Assembly (NCBI RefSeq): GCF_964259225.1
Contig: NZ_CAXVKN010000070.1
Length of the DNA: 12,258 nt
Strand: one strand, 5' to 3'
Source of the DNA: Catenibacterium mitsuoka_A
GTDB lineage: Bacteria > Bacillota_I > Bacilli_A > Erysipelotrichales > Coprobacillaceae
Shown here: piece after piece, positions 1 through 6,227 of the stretch
How the letters are laid out: every line of letters begins with the position of its first letter
Position numbering within the stretch: the first letter of the stretch is position 1
Made by a program: the position numbers and the translations under genes
The notes under the pieces: model-generated
Told to the model about the DNA's origin: nothing
Databases searched by the model: none
What the model saw: only the letters and a program-made list of their open reading frames with translations

Positions 1-72
1 CCTTAGCTCAGCTGGGAGAGCGCCTGCTTTGCACGCAGGAGGTCAGGAGTTCGATCCTCCTAGGCTCCACCA
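1..72 (+). tRNA. tRNA-Ala (anticodon UGC), 5' end cut by window
   Basis: The anticodon arm CCTGC-TTTGCAC-GCAGG puts TGC in the anticodon position, giving alanine. The D-arm (AGCTCAGCTGGGAGAGC), the T-arm (AGGAG-TTCGATC-CTCCT) and an encoded CCA end are all visible. The 3' acceptor strand AGGCTCC implies a 5' strand GGAGCCT, of which only CCT is present, so about four bases lie outside the window. A rho-independent terminator follows, so this is the last gene of its transcript, possibly the end of a tRNA cluster. Confidence 0.97.
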
Positions 73-86
73 TTTATAAAAATCAG

Positions 87-112
87 CAGACACATTTGTG
101 TCTGTTTTTTTT
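87..112 (+). terminator. Rho-independent terminator of the tRNA-Ala transcript
   Basis: CAGACAC (87-93) pairs with GTGTCTG (98-104) around a 4-nt loop and is followed by eight T residues. Confidence 0.9.
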
Positions 113-123
113 ATTTCATTGCG

Positions 124-164
124 TAAAAAAGAACCATAGTCCTATATAAAGGATTATGGTTCTT
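124..164 (-). terminator. Rho-independent terminator of deoC
   Basis: A 14-bp stem (129-142 with 151-164, including one G-T pair) has an 8-nt loop. On the minus strand it is followed by a T run (plus-strand A run at 125-130). It begins about 5 nt after the deoC stop codon and faces the tRNA terminator. Confidence 0.88.
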
Positions 165-169
165 TACTT

Positions 170-838
170 TTAGTAACCTGCCCCAGTGTCTGTATTCTTC
201 ATAATTTTTACAAGACGGCTTGTACCAAGTCTGTCAGCACCAAGTTCAATGAACTTTTCAGCATCATCAAATGAGCTAATACCACCTGCTGCTTTTACTT
301 TAACTCCTTCACCTACATGATCATGCATTAACTTCACATCATCAAATGTAGCGCCTGCAGTTGAGAACCCTGTTGATGTCTTAATGTATTCTGCCCCTGC
401 ATTTGTGACTAATTCACACATCTTGATCTTTTCTTCTTCTGTAAGAAGACATGTTTCAATAATAACCTTTAAGATTTTACCATCACATGCTTCATGAATC
501 TGACGGATTTCATCTTCTACTTCTTCATATCTCTTATCTTTTAAGAATCCGATATTAATAACCATATCAATTTCAGATGCACCATTTGCGATAGCATCCT
601 TTGTTTCAAATACTTTTACTGCAGTTGTACTGTATCCATTTGGGAATCCAATAACTGTACAGATAGGAAGTTTACCATCCACATATTCTGCTGCCTGTTT
701 CACATAAGCAGCTGGAATACATGCAGATGCTGTACCATATTTGATTCCATCATCTAGGATTACCTTAATGTCTTCCCAAGTGGCACTCTGAGCCAATAAT
801 GTGTGGTCTACTTTTTTTAAAATATCATTTGTATTCAT
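170..838 (-). CDS. deoC: Deoxyribose-phosphate aldolase (DeoC)
   Basis: A class I aldolase that splits 2-deoxy-D-ribose 5-phosphate into glyceraldehyde 3-phosphate and acetaldehyde in deoxynucleoside catabolism; cytosolic TIM barrel. The protein has 222 residues, the usual bacterial length. The DHTLL segment near residue 11 is family-typical. D91 (EIDMVINIG), the Schiff-base lysine K153 (YIKTSTGF) and K182 (VKAAGGI) correspond to the E. coli catalytic residues D102, K167 and K201. The start at 838 has a GAGAGG ribosome binding site about 10 nt upstream. The gene stands alone, with its own promoter and terminator and without deoA, deoB or a nucleoside phosphorylase beside it. Confidence is high. 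Confidence 0.97.
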   Translation of the reverse strand: MNTNDILKKVDHTLLAQSATWEDIKVILDDGIKYGTASACIPAAYVKQAAEYVDGKLPICTVIGFPNGYSTTAVKVFETKDAIANGASEIDMVINIGFLKDKRYEEVEDEIRQIHEACDGKILKVIIETCLLTEEEKIKMCELVTNAGAEYIKTSTGFSTAGATFDDVKLMHDHVGEGVKVKAAGGISSFDDAEKFIELGADRLGTSRLVKIMKNTDTGAGY

Positions 839-866
839 TTTATTTTTACCTCTCTTTACATTTTCT

Positions 867-875
867 ATTATAACA
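867..875 (-). promoter_or_regulatory. Extended -10 promoter of deoC
   Basis: Read on the minus strand, TGT-TATAAT is a consensus extended -10 element about 30 nt upstream of the deoC start. A TTGACT lies upstream, but at 21 nt spacing, so the extended TG probably compensates for a poor -35. Confidence 0.65.
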
Positions 876-930
876 GTTTATCTCAAATAAAGTAGTCAAT
901 TGTGTTTTCTGGTATCTTAATTCCAAAATT

Positions 931-1030
931 TTATGTAGTTATTGAACCTATAATCGTAAATGTATCAGGTGCTTCTAGTTCCCTTTCTCCTTGATAAAAA
1001 GAATAAGTTAAGCTCAAATTATAGTTTGCC
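931..1030 (-). pseudogene. Possible C-terminal tail of a lost gene
   Basis: On the minus strand a frame with natural-looking amino acids (ending ...ELEAPDTFTIIGSITT then TAA at 933-931) runs from about 1030 but has no start. It joins the end of the DUF3847-like fragment. It could be the 3' remnant of a chromosomal gene truncated when the neighbouring accessory DNA arrived or was deleted. The protein family is not recognised, and 30 codons can be open by chance, so the call is weak. Confidence 0.25.
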
Positions 1031-1272
1031 TCGTTAATGCAAGCCGGAGAAAGGTGGCAGATTCCTCGTTAGTCATGCCCTTTGCTTCTGGCACAATACT
1101 TTCAAAGACCGCGCCCCGGACGATAAGGTGGTAGCTGCGCGTTCTGCATTCCTCTTTGAATAGCTTCTGACGCAACATCTTTTTCTGATTTTCAAACTGC
1201 CGGATTTTCTTCTTTCCCCCCCTCAATCTCGGCTTGCAGCTCCTCGCGGGTTTTCTCTCTTGGCTTTGTCAT
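1014..1272 (-). pseudogene. Frameshifted, truncated DUF3847-like mobile-element gene
   Basis: From ATG 1272 (AAAGGAG ribosome binding site, 8 nt spacing) the frame reads MTKPREKTREELQAEIEGG, then runs into a stop. The next frame continues KKKIRQFENQKKMLRQKL, later FESIVPEAKGMTNEESATFLRLAL. Together these resemble the small DUF3847 proteins of Clostridia conjugative and mobilisable elements, identified from memory. The switch lies at a seven-G run (plus C at 1216-1222), where six G would restore one frame. The C-terminus is also short, ending in an unrelated tail (TRQTII). The stretch is richer in GC than its surroundings, as expected of imported DNA. No relaxase or other mobilisation gene remains beside it. 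Confidence 0.65.
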
Positions 1273-1303
1273 GGGTGGTCGCTCCTTTCTGCTCATAGGC
1301 ATA

Positions 1304-1335
1304 GAAAAAGGACAATCGATTTTCTCGACTGTCCT
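1304..1335 (-). terminator. Terminator of the lipoprotein gene
   Basis: An 11-bp stem (1309-1319 with 1325-1335, one G-U pair on the minus strand) and a 5-nt loop are followed by TTTTT on the minus strand. It starts about 29 nt after the lipoprotein stop codon and just upstream of the DUF3847-like start. Confidence 0.8.
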
Positions 1336-1363
1336 CTCGGATTGGTTATGTAATTGTAAAATG

Positions 1364-2044
1364 TTATTTTTCATTAAACTTTTGAATATCTCCGTAATCT
1401 TTAAGCTCACTATTTTCAAAAGCTTGTTGTAAATTATCGCTATCCAAAAACAACACATTTCCACTTGAGGTCAAGGGCAACAAACAAGAATCAGCTTTCA
1501 GTATTTCTGCCGGATTGTCTATTAGCATAACCAGAGGATTTTTTGCTTCTATCGGCTTCGCTGATCCAAGAGTTACATTTACAGGAAATGCAAGCAGACC
1601 GCCACCTTCGTATTCGTATAACCCTGTTCCTTCTGGCAATACACTTCCGTCGTTTGTCAATATCGGCATTTGACTGTCTAAAAACTCTTGCATACTTTTT
1701 GATAAGCTGCTATATTCTATGGGTTTTAATTTGCCAGAATCGCCAAAGTTTTCAATCCATTTGGGATTTGTAAACACCAAATGGTCATAATCTCCCAGCT
1801 CGGCAGAAAGTTCAATAGCGCTATCTACTACATAGGAGAGGAGCAAATTGTCCTCTTGGTCAGATAGCAAATTGCTTCCAGCATTTATCAATTCTTTATC
1901 TTCGCATACTGTATCTATGTCAGTATATTCTATAAAGCTAATTCCGGTCATATCATATTCGGAAAGCTTATTTATATTCCCGCACCCGGTTAAACTAATC
2001 ACAAGTGCTAATGCAGACATGATTATAATGTTGTTATGTTTCAT
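1364..2044 (-). CDS. Predicted lipoprotein, function unknown
   Basis: A 226-residue protein with a classic lipoprotein signal: a short charged start, a hydrophobic core at residues 6-18 and the lipobox L18-T-G-C21, so it should be anchored to the outer face of the membrane. The mature part is acidic and Leu/Ser-rich, with no motif I recognise. The start is the second in-frame ATG, at 2044, because GGAGG sits 5 nt before it and overlaps the earlier ATG at 2056. It has its own promoter and terminator and lies between two broken mobile-element genes, so it is probably cargo of a decayed element. The frame is intact, suggesting that it is recent or still selected. Immunity and adhesion roles are possible but nothing in the sequence shows either. 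Confidence 0.75.
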   Translation of the reverse strand: MKHNNIIIMSALALVISLTGCGNINKLSEYDMTGISFIEYTDIDTVCEDKELINAGSNLLSDQEDNLLLSYVVDSAIELSAELGDYDHLVFTNPKWIENFGDSGKLKPIEYSSLSKSMQEFLDSQMPILTNDGSVLPEGTGLYEYEGGGLLAFPVNVTLGSAKPIEAKNPLVMLIDNPAEILKADSCLLPLTSSGNVLFLDSDNLQQAFENSELKDYGDIQKFNEK

Positions 2045-2085
2045 AGATTCCTCCATTTTCTGTTTGTTGCCCAGTTATTAAAGAT

Positions 2086-2094
2086 AATATAACA
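2086..2094 (-). promoter_or_regulatory. Extended -10 promoter of the lipoprotein gene
   Basis: TGT-TATATT on the minus strand lies about 42 nt upstream of the ATG at 2044. No clear -35 is seen. Confidence 0.45.
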
Positions 2095-2116
2095 CAAACT
2101 TATGAACAAATCCACA

Positions 2117-2406
2117 TCATTTCAGCCTGTCGGCAGCATCGTGTTCTCTGGCATACTCTCACGCCGCCTGTCGGCATTCTTCACTGTATGGGGCGGTCAG
2201 ATGGAAAGAGAAACCGTCAAGATATAACTGGGCATATTCTAATGGCTCATCAATGGCAAGTGCGTTTAATGTGCACAATCCGATCTGGGAGTGGTCTTTA
2301 AGTTCTTCTCAGCTTCCTAACAGTCAATGCGAAGCGTATAACCAGCAGAAATATAAACATCAATGCTGTTCCTGTGTGGATTGTATTCTGCAAATATTTT
2401 TATCAT
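2117..2406 (-). pseudogene. Broken small gene, DUF6061-like
   Basis: From ATG 2406 (AAGGAG, 10 nt spacing) the minus strand reads MIKIFAEYNPHRNSIDVYIS, GYTLRIDC, then a TAG. Another frame continues LNALAIDEPLEYAQLYLDGF up to a TGA at 2161-2159, after which open sequence (EYAREHDAADRLK) follows to a second stop at 2117. The pattern of a beta-strand start, an IDC motif and an EPLEYA..YLDG segment resembles DUF6061-type small proteins of Clostridia mobile elements, from memory. At least two in-frame stops and one frameshift make it a pseudogene. The last third may come from a different gene. Confidence 0.45.
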
Positions 2407-2521
2407 CGTATCGAATCTCCTTATCATTCAATCAATCATTCGTTATAAACATCAGAAGCATTTCAATCAGTTCACCAAGTCACTTTTATTTTGTGTTATA
2501 CTGTTTTATAGATTTTTCTTG

Positions 2522-2592
2522 CCCTTGTATTTGCCCTTATGAGAGTTCGTAAACACTGACGGGACGATATAACACAAGGGAAATAATAAGGG
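2522..2592. repeat. Imperfect inverted repeats, possible recombinase arm sites
   Basis: CCCTTGTATTTGCCCTTAT at 2522-2540 is matched, inverted, by ACAAGGGAAATAATAAGGG at 2574-2592. Each arm holds two CCCTT/AAGGG units. They sit at the presumed right edge of the accessory scar, where a tyrosine recombinase would bind near an attachment site. No integrase gene and no clear flanking duplication were found, so the role is inferred. Confidence 0.35.
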
Positions 2593-2705
2593 AAAGCTAA
2601 CCTGTGATAAACTTAGTGTTTTCAAGGGCTTGAGAGGTATCTGATAATAAAATACAACAATTATTAAATTACTTGGAATAGATGAAATCTCAATTCAAGT
2701 TTTCT

Positions 2706-2734
2706 TTGTTTCTATATTCCTATAATGCTATAAT
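2706..2734 (+). promoter_or_regulatory. Sigma-A promoter of the CmpB-like gene
   Basis: TTGTTT (2706-2711), a 17-nt spacer and TATAAT (2729-2734) are seen. A second TATAAT at 2721-2726 overlaps the spacer. The start codon is about 30 nt further on, after AAGGGGGG. Confidence 0.7.
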
Positions 2735-2764
2735 GGTTGAAATGTTAACAAGGGGGGTTAATAT

Positions 2765-3505
2765 ATGTTAGATGCATTTGCGAATAACTGGACAATACTT
2801 GTTGTTTCCTTCTTTATTTATAGTTTCTGTGGGTGGATCTGGGAATCACTTATCTGCCCTATTGCTACAGGTCATAAGATACATAACAGCGGTTTCTTAA
2901 CTGGACCTTGCATTCCTATTTATGGATCAGGTGCGATTGTTGTATGTGCTTTGTTTCCTATTTCTAAAGATTGGTCTCTCATCTTTATAGAAGGAGCGAT
3001 TGTCGCCTGCTTTATTGAATATCTCACATCTTATTTCATGGAAAAGATGTTCCATGCAAGATGGTGGGATTATTCTCAAATGAGATTTAATTTAAATGGT
3101 CGTATCTGTTTAGAAGGTTTCTTTATTTTTGGTTTCTTTTCTGTCACTGCCGTAAAAAATGTGCAACCACATCTAACTCATATGCTTATTCAATATGATT
3201 ATATTCCAATGGTTATTGCTTCTACTGTGTGTATCACACTATTCACAAGCGACTTAATTACTACATTTGTTGAAGCCACTCATCTTGCGAAAAAGCTTGA
3301 GACAGTCTCTCAGGATCTTAAGAAGTTTGCAGATGAACTAGAACTAGATATTCATAATGATATTACAACTGATGATATCCTTAAGATTGCACGTCAACTA
3401 AAGGATAGTCACCGTGAACATCTTATTAAGAAATATTCACATCGTCGTTTAGTCAAGGCATTCCCTGATATCTTAAACAAATATCACACAAAAACTCAGA
3501 AATAA
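2765..3505 (+). CDS. Putative ABC-transporter-like membrane protein, CmpB/PF06541 family
   Basis: A 246-residue protein with about five hydrophobic segments (near 11-30, 53-67, 72-90, 117-131 and 147-163) followed by a charged cytoplasmic tail of about 75 residues. Family-typical motifs are GFLTGPCIPIYGSGA at 43-57, ARWWDYS at 98-104 and NLNGRICLEG at 109-118. These mark the 'putative ABC transporter permease' (CmpB) family common in Firmicutes, whose biochemical role is not established. No ATPase or substrate-binding gene is adjacent. The start is supported by AAGGGGGG about 8 nt upstream. It forms its own transcription unit, and the stop codon lies in the loop of its terminator. Confidence 0.8.
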   Translation: MLDAFANNWTILVVSFFIYSFCGWIWESLICPIATGHKIHNSGFLTGPCIPIYGSGAIVVCALFPISKDWSLIFIEGAIVACFIEYLTSYFMEKMFHARWWDYSQMRFNLNGRICLEGFFIFGFFSVTAVKNVQPHLTHMLIQYDYIPMVIASTVCITLFTSDLITTFVEATHLAKKLETVSQDLKKFADELELDIHNDITTDDILKIARQLKDSHREHLIKKYSHRRLVKAFPDILNKYHTKTQK

Positions 3506-3522
3506 CGCATCTGAGTTTTTTT
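3491..3522 (+). terminator. Terminator overlapping the end of the CmpB-like gene
   Basis: AAACTCAG (3492-3499) pairs with CTGAGTTT, followed by more T residues and TTC. The TAA stop codon (3503-3505) lies inside the 11-nt loop, so the last codons form the 5' arm of the stem. Confidence 0.8.
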
Positions 3523-3528
3523 CTTTTG

Positions 3529-3544
3529 TGTAAACGTTTATAAT
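3529..3544 (+). promoter_or_regulatory. -10 box with overlapping cre-like palindrome, Hrb-FprA operon
   Basis: TATAAT at 3539-3544 lies 20 nt before the Hrb start at 3565. TGTAAACGTTTATA at 3529-3542 matches the CcpA cre consensus TGWAANCGNTNWCA except at one position and has a perfect TAAACGTTTA core. Binding here would block the promoter. A different LacI-family or redox regulator could use the same palindrome. The -35 is only a T-rich stretch. Confidence 0.45.
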
Positions 3545-3564
3545 AAACAAGAGGAGGTATGACC

Positions 3565-4161
3565 ATGGAAAAGAATGCATTATTTAAACTCAGTTATGGT
3601 TTGTATGTATTAGGTGTAAATGATGGTAATAAGCCTAATGGCTGTATTATTAATACAGCTGTTCAGCTCACAAGTAATCCTTATCGTATTGCAGTGACTG
3701 TGAATAAGGCGAATTATACTCATGATGTATTGATGAAGTCAAAGAATATGACTTTATCTGTGCTTGATATCACATGCCCTTTTGATATCTTTAAACGATT
3801 TGGTTTCCAAAGTGGTAAAGAGGTTAATAAGTTTGATGGTTTTGATATGTATGATTTGAAAGACTCATTACCTTACTTAACACAATATGCGAATGCATAT
3901 ATGAAAGGTCATGTTATAGAAACATTGGATGAGTTAACACATACGATGTTTATTGTAGAACTTGATGATGCTGTTATTTTAAATGATCATGATTCTATGA
4001 CATATGACTATTATTTCAAGAATGTGAAACCAAAACCAGAAAAGAAGAAAAAAGGATGGGTATGTAAGATTTGTGGATGGGTCTATGAAGGTGATGAATT
4101 ACCTGAGGATTTAATCTGTCCTATCTGTAAACATCCAGCATCTGATTTTGAGCCACTTTAA
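3565..4161 (+). CDS. hrb: High-molecular-weight rubredoxin (flavin reductase domain plus rubredoxin)
   Basis: Expected to take electrons from NAD(P)H through FMN and pass them to a flavodiiron protein. Residues 1-150 form a flavin-reductase-like FMN-binding split barrel (NGCIINTAVQLTSNPYRIAV is typical). A Lys-rich linker leads to a rubredoxin domain at about 165-198 with two CxxC pairs, C167-C170 and C185-C188. The pairs are 14 residues apart, far shorter than the roughly 29 of classical rubredoxin, so this is the short rubrerythrin-like form. I chose the second ATG (3565) because GGAGG ends only 1 nt before the ATG at 3559 but 7 nt before this one. fprA follows after 15 nt, matching the hrb-fprA pairing described in Moorella. 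Confidence 0.88.
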   Translation: MEKNALFKLSYGLYVLGVNDGNKPNGCIINTAVQLTSNPYRIAVTVNKANYTHDVLMKSKNMTLSVLDITCPFDIFKRFGFQSGKEVNKFDGFDMYDLKDSLPYLTQYANAYMKGHVIETLDELTHTMFIVELDDAVILNDHDSMTYDYYFKNVKPKPEKKKKGWVCKICGWVYEGDELPEDLICPICKHPASDFEPL

Positions 4162-4176
4162 GTAGGAGGAAAACGA

Positions 4177-5523
4177 ATGTTTAATGTAAGACAAATAAGT
4201 GATGATTTTTATTATGTAGGAGGCAATGATAGACGTTTAGAACTATTTGAAAATGTTTATCCTGTTCCTGATGGTGTAAGTTATAATTCTTATTTATTAG
4301 TAGATGATAAGACTGTCTTATTAGATACTGCAGATGCAGCGATTGGTCATCAGTTCTTAGAAAATGTAGAACATGTACTAGATGGGAGAACACTTGATTA
4401 TGTAGTAGTCAATCATATGGAGCCTGATCATTGTGCAACACTTTGTGATATTGTAGTACGTTATCCTGATGTAAAGATTGTGGGTAATACTATGACATTC
4501 CGTATGATGAAGCAGTTCTTTGATTTTGATGTAGATAGCCATGCTATAGTCGTCAAAGATGGTGATACTTTAGAAACTGGACATCATGTATTAAGCTTCG
4601 TTACTACGCCAATGGTTCATTGGCCTGAGGTTATGATGACTTATGATTCTACAACAGGTATCTTATTTAGTGCAGATGCATTTGGTACTTTTGGTGCACT
4701 TCATGGCAATCTATTTACAAGTGAAATGGATCTAGATGAATCATTCTGGGATGAAGCAAGACGTTATTATACAAATATTGTTGGTAAATATGGAGTACAG
4801 GTGACTAATGCCTTAAAGAAAGCCTCTACTCTTGATATTTCAATGCTTTGTCCACTGCATGGACCTATCTGGGATGAAGATATTAACTTAATGGTAGAAC
4901 ATACTGCTTCTTGGGCTGCTTATAAACCAGAAGTAAAGGGTGTTATGATTGCTTATGGTTCTATTTATGGTGGTACTGCCAATGCAGCTGAGATTCTTGC
5001 AAGTAAGTTAAGTGAAAAAGGTATTCACAACATTAAAGTATATGATGTATCTAAAACTGATTCATCTTATATCCTATCTGAAAGTTTCAAATATTCTCAT
5101 CTAGTATTCGCAAGTGCATCTTATAATGCGGGTTTATTCACACCTATGCAAAACTTATTGGTAGAAATAAAAGAACATCTTTTACAGAATCGTACATGTG
5201 TTTTAATTGAAAATGGTACATGGGCACCAAGTGCTAAAAAGACTATGAAAGCTATTCTTGAACCATTATCTTGGAATTATATCGGTGAAGAGCTCACTAT
5301 TAAATCACGTATGAAAAATGCAGATTATGAAAAAATTGAAGCTCTTGCTGATGTGATTGTAGAAGATATGAATAAAGAACATCAAGTAAAGGAAGAAGCT
5401 CCTGTGCGTAAATGGCGCTGTAAGATCTGTGGTTATGAATATAGCGGAGAAGAACTTCCTGAAAACTTTATTTGTCCTCTATGTAAACATCCTGCTTCAG
5501 ATTTTGAAGAAATAACTGAATAA
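4177..5523 (+). CDS. fprA: Flavodiiron protein with C-terminal rubredoxin (FprA-type O2/NO reductase)
   Basis: A cytosolic enzyme that reduces O2 to water and/or NO to N2O, protecting an anaerobe. The 448 residues comprise a metallo-beta-lactamase-like diiron domain (about 1-250), a flavodoxin domain (about 254-395, with GSIYGGTANAAE at 261-272) and a short rubredoxin domain (413-446; C415, C418, C433, C436). All diiron ligands are present: H80, E82, D84, H85 (NHMEPDH), H148, D167 and H228. Whether O2 or NO is preferred cannot be read from sequence. AGGAGG precedes the start by about 7 nt. It is co-transcribed with the Hrb gene, yet carries its own rubredoxin, whose tail matches that of Hrb at about 24 of 34 residues. 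Confidence 0.93.
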   Translation: MFNVRQISDDFYYVGGNDRRLELFENVYPVPDGVSYNSYLLVDDKTVLLDTADAAIGHQFLENVEHVLDGRTLDYVVVNHMEPDHCATLCDIVVRYPDVKIVGNTMTFRMMKQFFDFDVDSHAIVVKDGDTLETGHHVLSFVTTPMVHWPEVMMTYDSTTGILFSADAFGTFGALHGNLFTSEMDLDESFWDEARRYYTNIVGKYGVQVTNALKKASTLDISMLCPLHGPIWDEDINLMVEHTASWAAYKPEVKGVMIAYGSIYGGTANAAEILASKLSEKGIHNIKVYDVSKTDSSYILSESFKYSHLVFASASYNAGLFTPMQNLLVEIKEHLLQNRTCVLIENGTWAPSAKKTMKAILEPLSWNYIGEELTIKSRMKNADYEKIEALADVIVEDMNKEHQVKEEAPVRKWRCKICGYEYSGEELPENFICPLCKHPASDFEEITE

Positions 5524-5534
5524 TACATACAGCC

Positions 5535-5569
5535 AAGTCGAAGAAACATTTGTTTCTTCGGCTTTTCTA
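5535..5569 (+). terminator. Terminator of the Hrb-FprA operon
   Basis: A 14-bp stem (5535-5548 with 5551-5564, one T-G pair) is followed by TTCT. It begins 11 nt after the fprA stop and ends directly before the next promoter's -35 box. Confidence 0.85.
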
Positions 5570-5598
5570 TTGACAACATATAAACATATTCATATAAT
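5570..5598 (+). promoter_or_regulatory. Consensus sigma-A promoter of the metal-resistance operon
   Basis: TTGACA (5570-5575), exactly 17 nt, then TATAAT (5593-5598). It is a perfect consensus promoter, as expected for a strong promoter held off by a repressor. Confidence 0.9.
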
Positions 5599-5622
5599 TA
5601 AATATGTAAAAACGTTTATATG
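5577..5622 (+). promoter_or_regulatory. ArsR/SmtB-type operator with nested palindromes
   Basis: ATATAAACATATTCATAT (5578-5595) fits the family pattern ATATRAAYATRTTYATAT, a nearly symmetric site inside the spacer and -10. ACATATT (5584-5590) and AATATGT (5601-5607) form an overlapping dyad. CATATAAAC (5577-5585) and GTTTATATG (5614-5622) form a perfect wider dyad reaching toward the ribosome binding site. Binding of the downstream ArsR protein would occlude RNA polymerase. Confidence 0.7.
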
Positions 5623-5632
5623 AGGAGGAGCC

Positions 5633-5980
5633 ATGGAAAAGAGAAATGAATTCTTAAATGCGAATGAAGATGTTGTTTCAAAGGTTTTAGAGAATCAGCC
5701 TGATGATGAATATCTTTATGATTTAGCAGATTTATTTAAGACATTTGGTGATTCTACAAGAATCAAGATCCTCTATGCTTTATTTGAAGGTGAACTATGT
5801 GTTGGTGATTTAGCTACTATATTACAGCTTTCTCAGCCAGCCATTAGTCATCAGCTTAAAGTATTAAAGGATGCTAAACTAGTAAAGTTTAGAAGAGAAG
5901 GAAAGGTTATCTTCTATTCATTAGATGATGATCATGTAAGAAGTATTTTATCTATTGGTATGAATCATATTGAAGAGTAA
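5633..5980 (+). CDS. ArsR/SmtB-family metal-sensing repressor
   Basis: A 115-residue winged-helix repressor expected to release DNA on binding Zn(II), possibly Cd(II) or Pb(II). The recognition helix lies in LSQPAISHQLKVLKDAKLV (66-84) and the wing around 85-95. All four alpha-5 zinc ligands of SmtB are present with exact spacing: D99, H101, H112 and E115, matching SmtB D104, H106, H117 and E120. C56 in ELCVGDLA corresponds to SmtB C61. The second Cys of the CadC/ArsR alpha-3 CVC motif is absent (CVG), which favours the alpha-5 zinc class. GAGGAGG precedes the ATG. It is first in an operon with a chaperone and pump, and probably regulates itself. Confidence 0.92.
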   Translation: MEKRNEFLNANEDVVSKVLENQPDDEYLYDLADLFKTFGDSTRIKILYALFEGELCVGDLATILQLSQPAISHQLKVLKDAKLVKFRREGKVIFYSLDDDHVRSILSIGMNHIEE

Positions 5981-5993
5981 AGGAGAAAATAAT

Positions 5994-6212
5994 ATGAAAA
6001 AGACTTATAAGGTAGATGTAGATTGCGCAAATTGTGCAAATAAGATGGAAGAAGCAGTAAAGAATACTGAAGGTGTTAAGGATGCCACTTTAAGTTTTAT
6101 GACTTTAAAATTAAAGGTTGAGTTTGAGGATGGTGTAGATCCTCAGACAGTTATGGAAAAAGCAAGAGAAAATTGTAAAATTGTTGAGGATGATTGCGAA
6201 ATCTTCCTTTAA
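5994..6212 (+). CDS. HMA-domain metallochaperone (heavy-metal-binding protein)
   Basis: A 72-residue, single-domain ferredoxin-like metal carrier. The loop VDCANCANKMEEAV holds C11 and C14. The Asp directly before the first Cys (DCxxC) is typical of Zn/Cd/Pb-type HMA domains such as that of ZntA, rather than Cu-type. Two extra cysteines, C61 and C68 (VEDDCEI), lie near the C-terminus and may add metal ligands. I chose ATG 5994, since AAGGAG lies about 8 nt upstream; a longer in-frame ATG at 5970 overlaps arsR and lacks a good site. It lies 13 nt after arsR and 15 nt before the ATPase gene, which lacks its own HMA domain, so it probably delivers metal to the pump. Confidence 0.9.
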   Translation: MKKTYKVDVDCANCANKMEEAVKNTEGVKDATLSFMTLKLKVEFEDGVDPQTVMEKARENCKIVEDDCEIFL

Positions 6213-6227
6213 TAAGGAGTGATAGAA

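Larger units (their letters stand above)
2407..2764. other. Gene-free stretch between element scar and chromosome
   Basis: No convincing gene is seen on either strand. The stretch contains the leader of the DUF6061-like pseudogene, a pair of imperfect inverted repeats at 2522-2592, and the promoter of the gene starting at 2765. A 99-codon plus-strand reading frame across 2253-2552 is cysteine- and serine-rich, has no ribosome binding site and looks like chance. Confidence 0.6.

Noticed and set aside
894..899. TTGACT as the -35 box of deoC
   Set aside because: It is 21 nt from the -10, too far for sigma-A. The extended TG at the -10 is a better explanation.
1543..2081. Two plus-strand frames (1543-1773 and 1848-2081)
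   Set aside because: Both are antisense shadows of the lipoprotein gene with no start signals.
2253..2552. 99-codon plus-strand frame with many cysteines and serines
   Set aside because: It has no ribosome binding site, low-complexity composition, and runs antisense to the broken DUF6061-like gene, which explains the sequence better.
901..2643. GTGTTTTC...GGTATCT near 901-916 and 2617-2643 as flanking direct repeats of the scar
   Set aside because: The shared bases are interrupted by about 11 extra nucleotides in the second copy and are AT-rich; not convincing as a target-site duplication.
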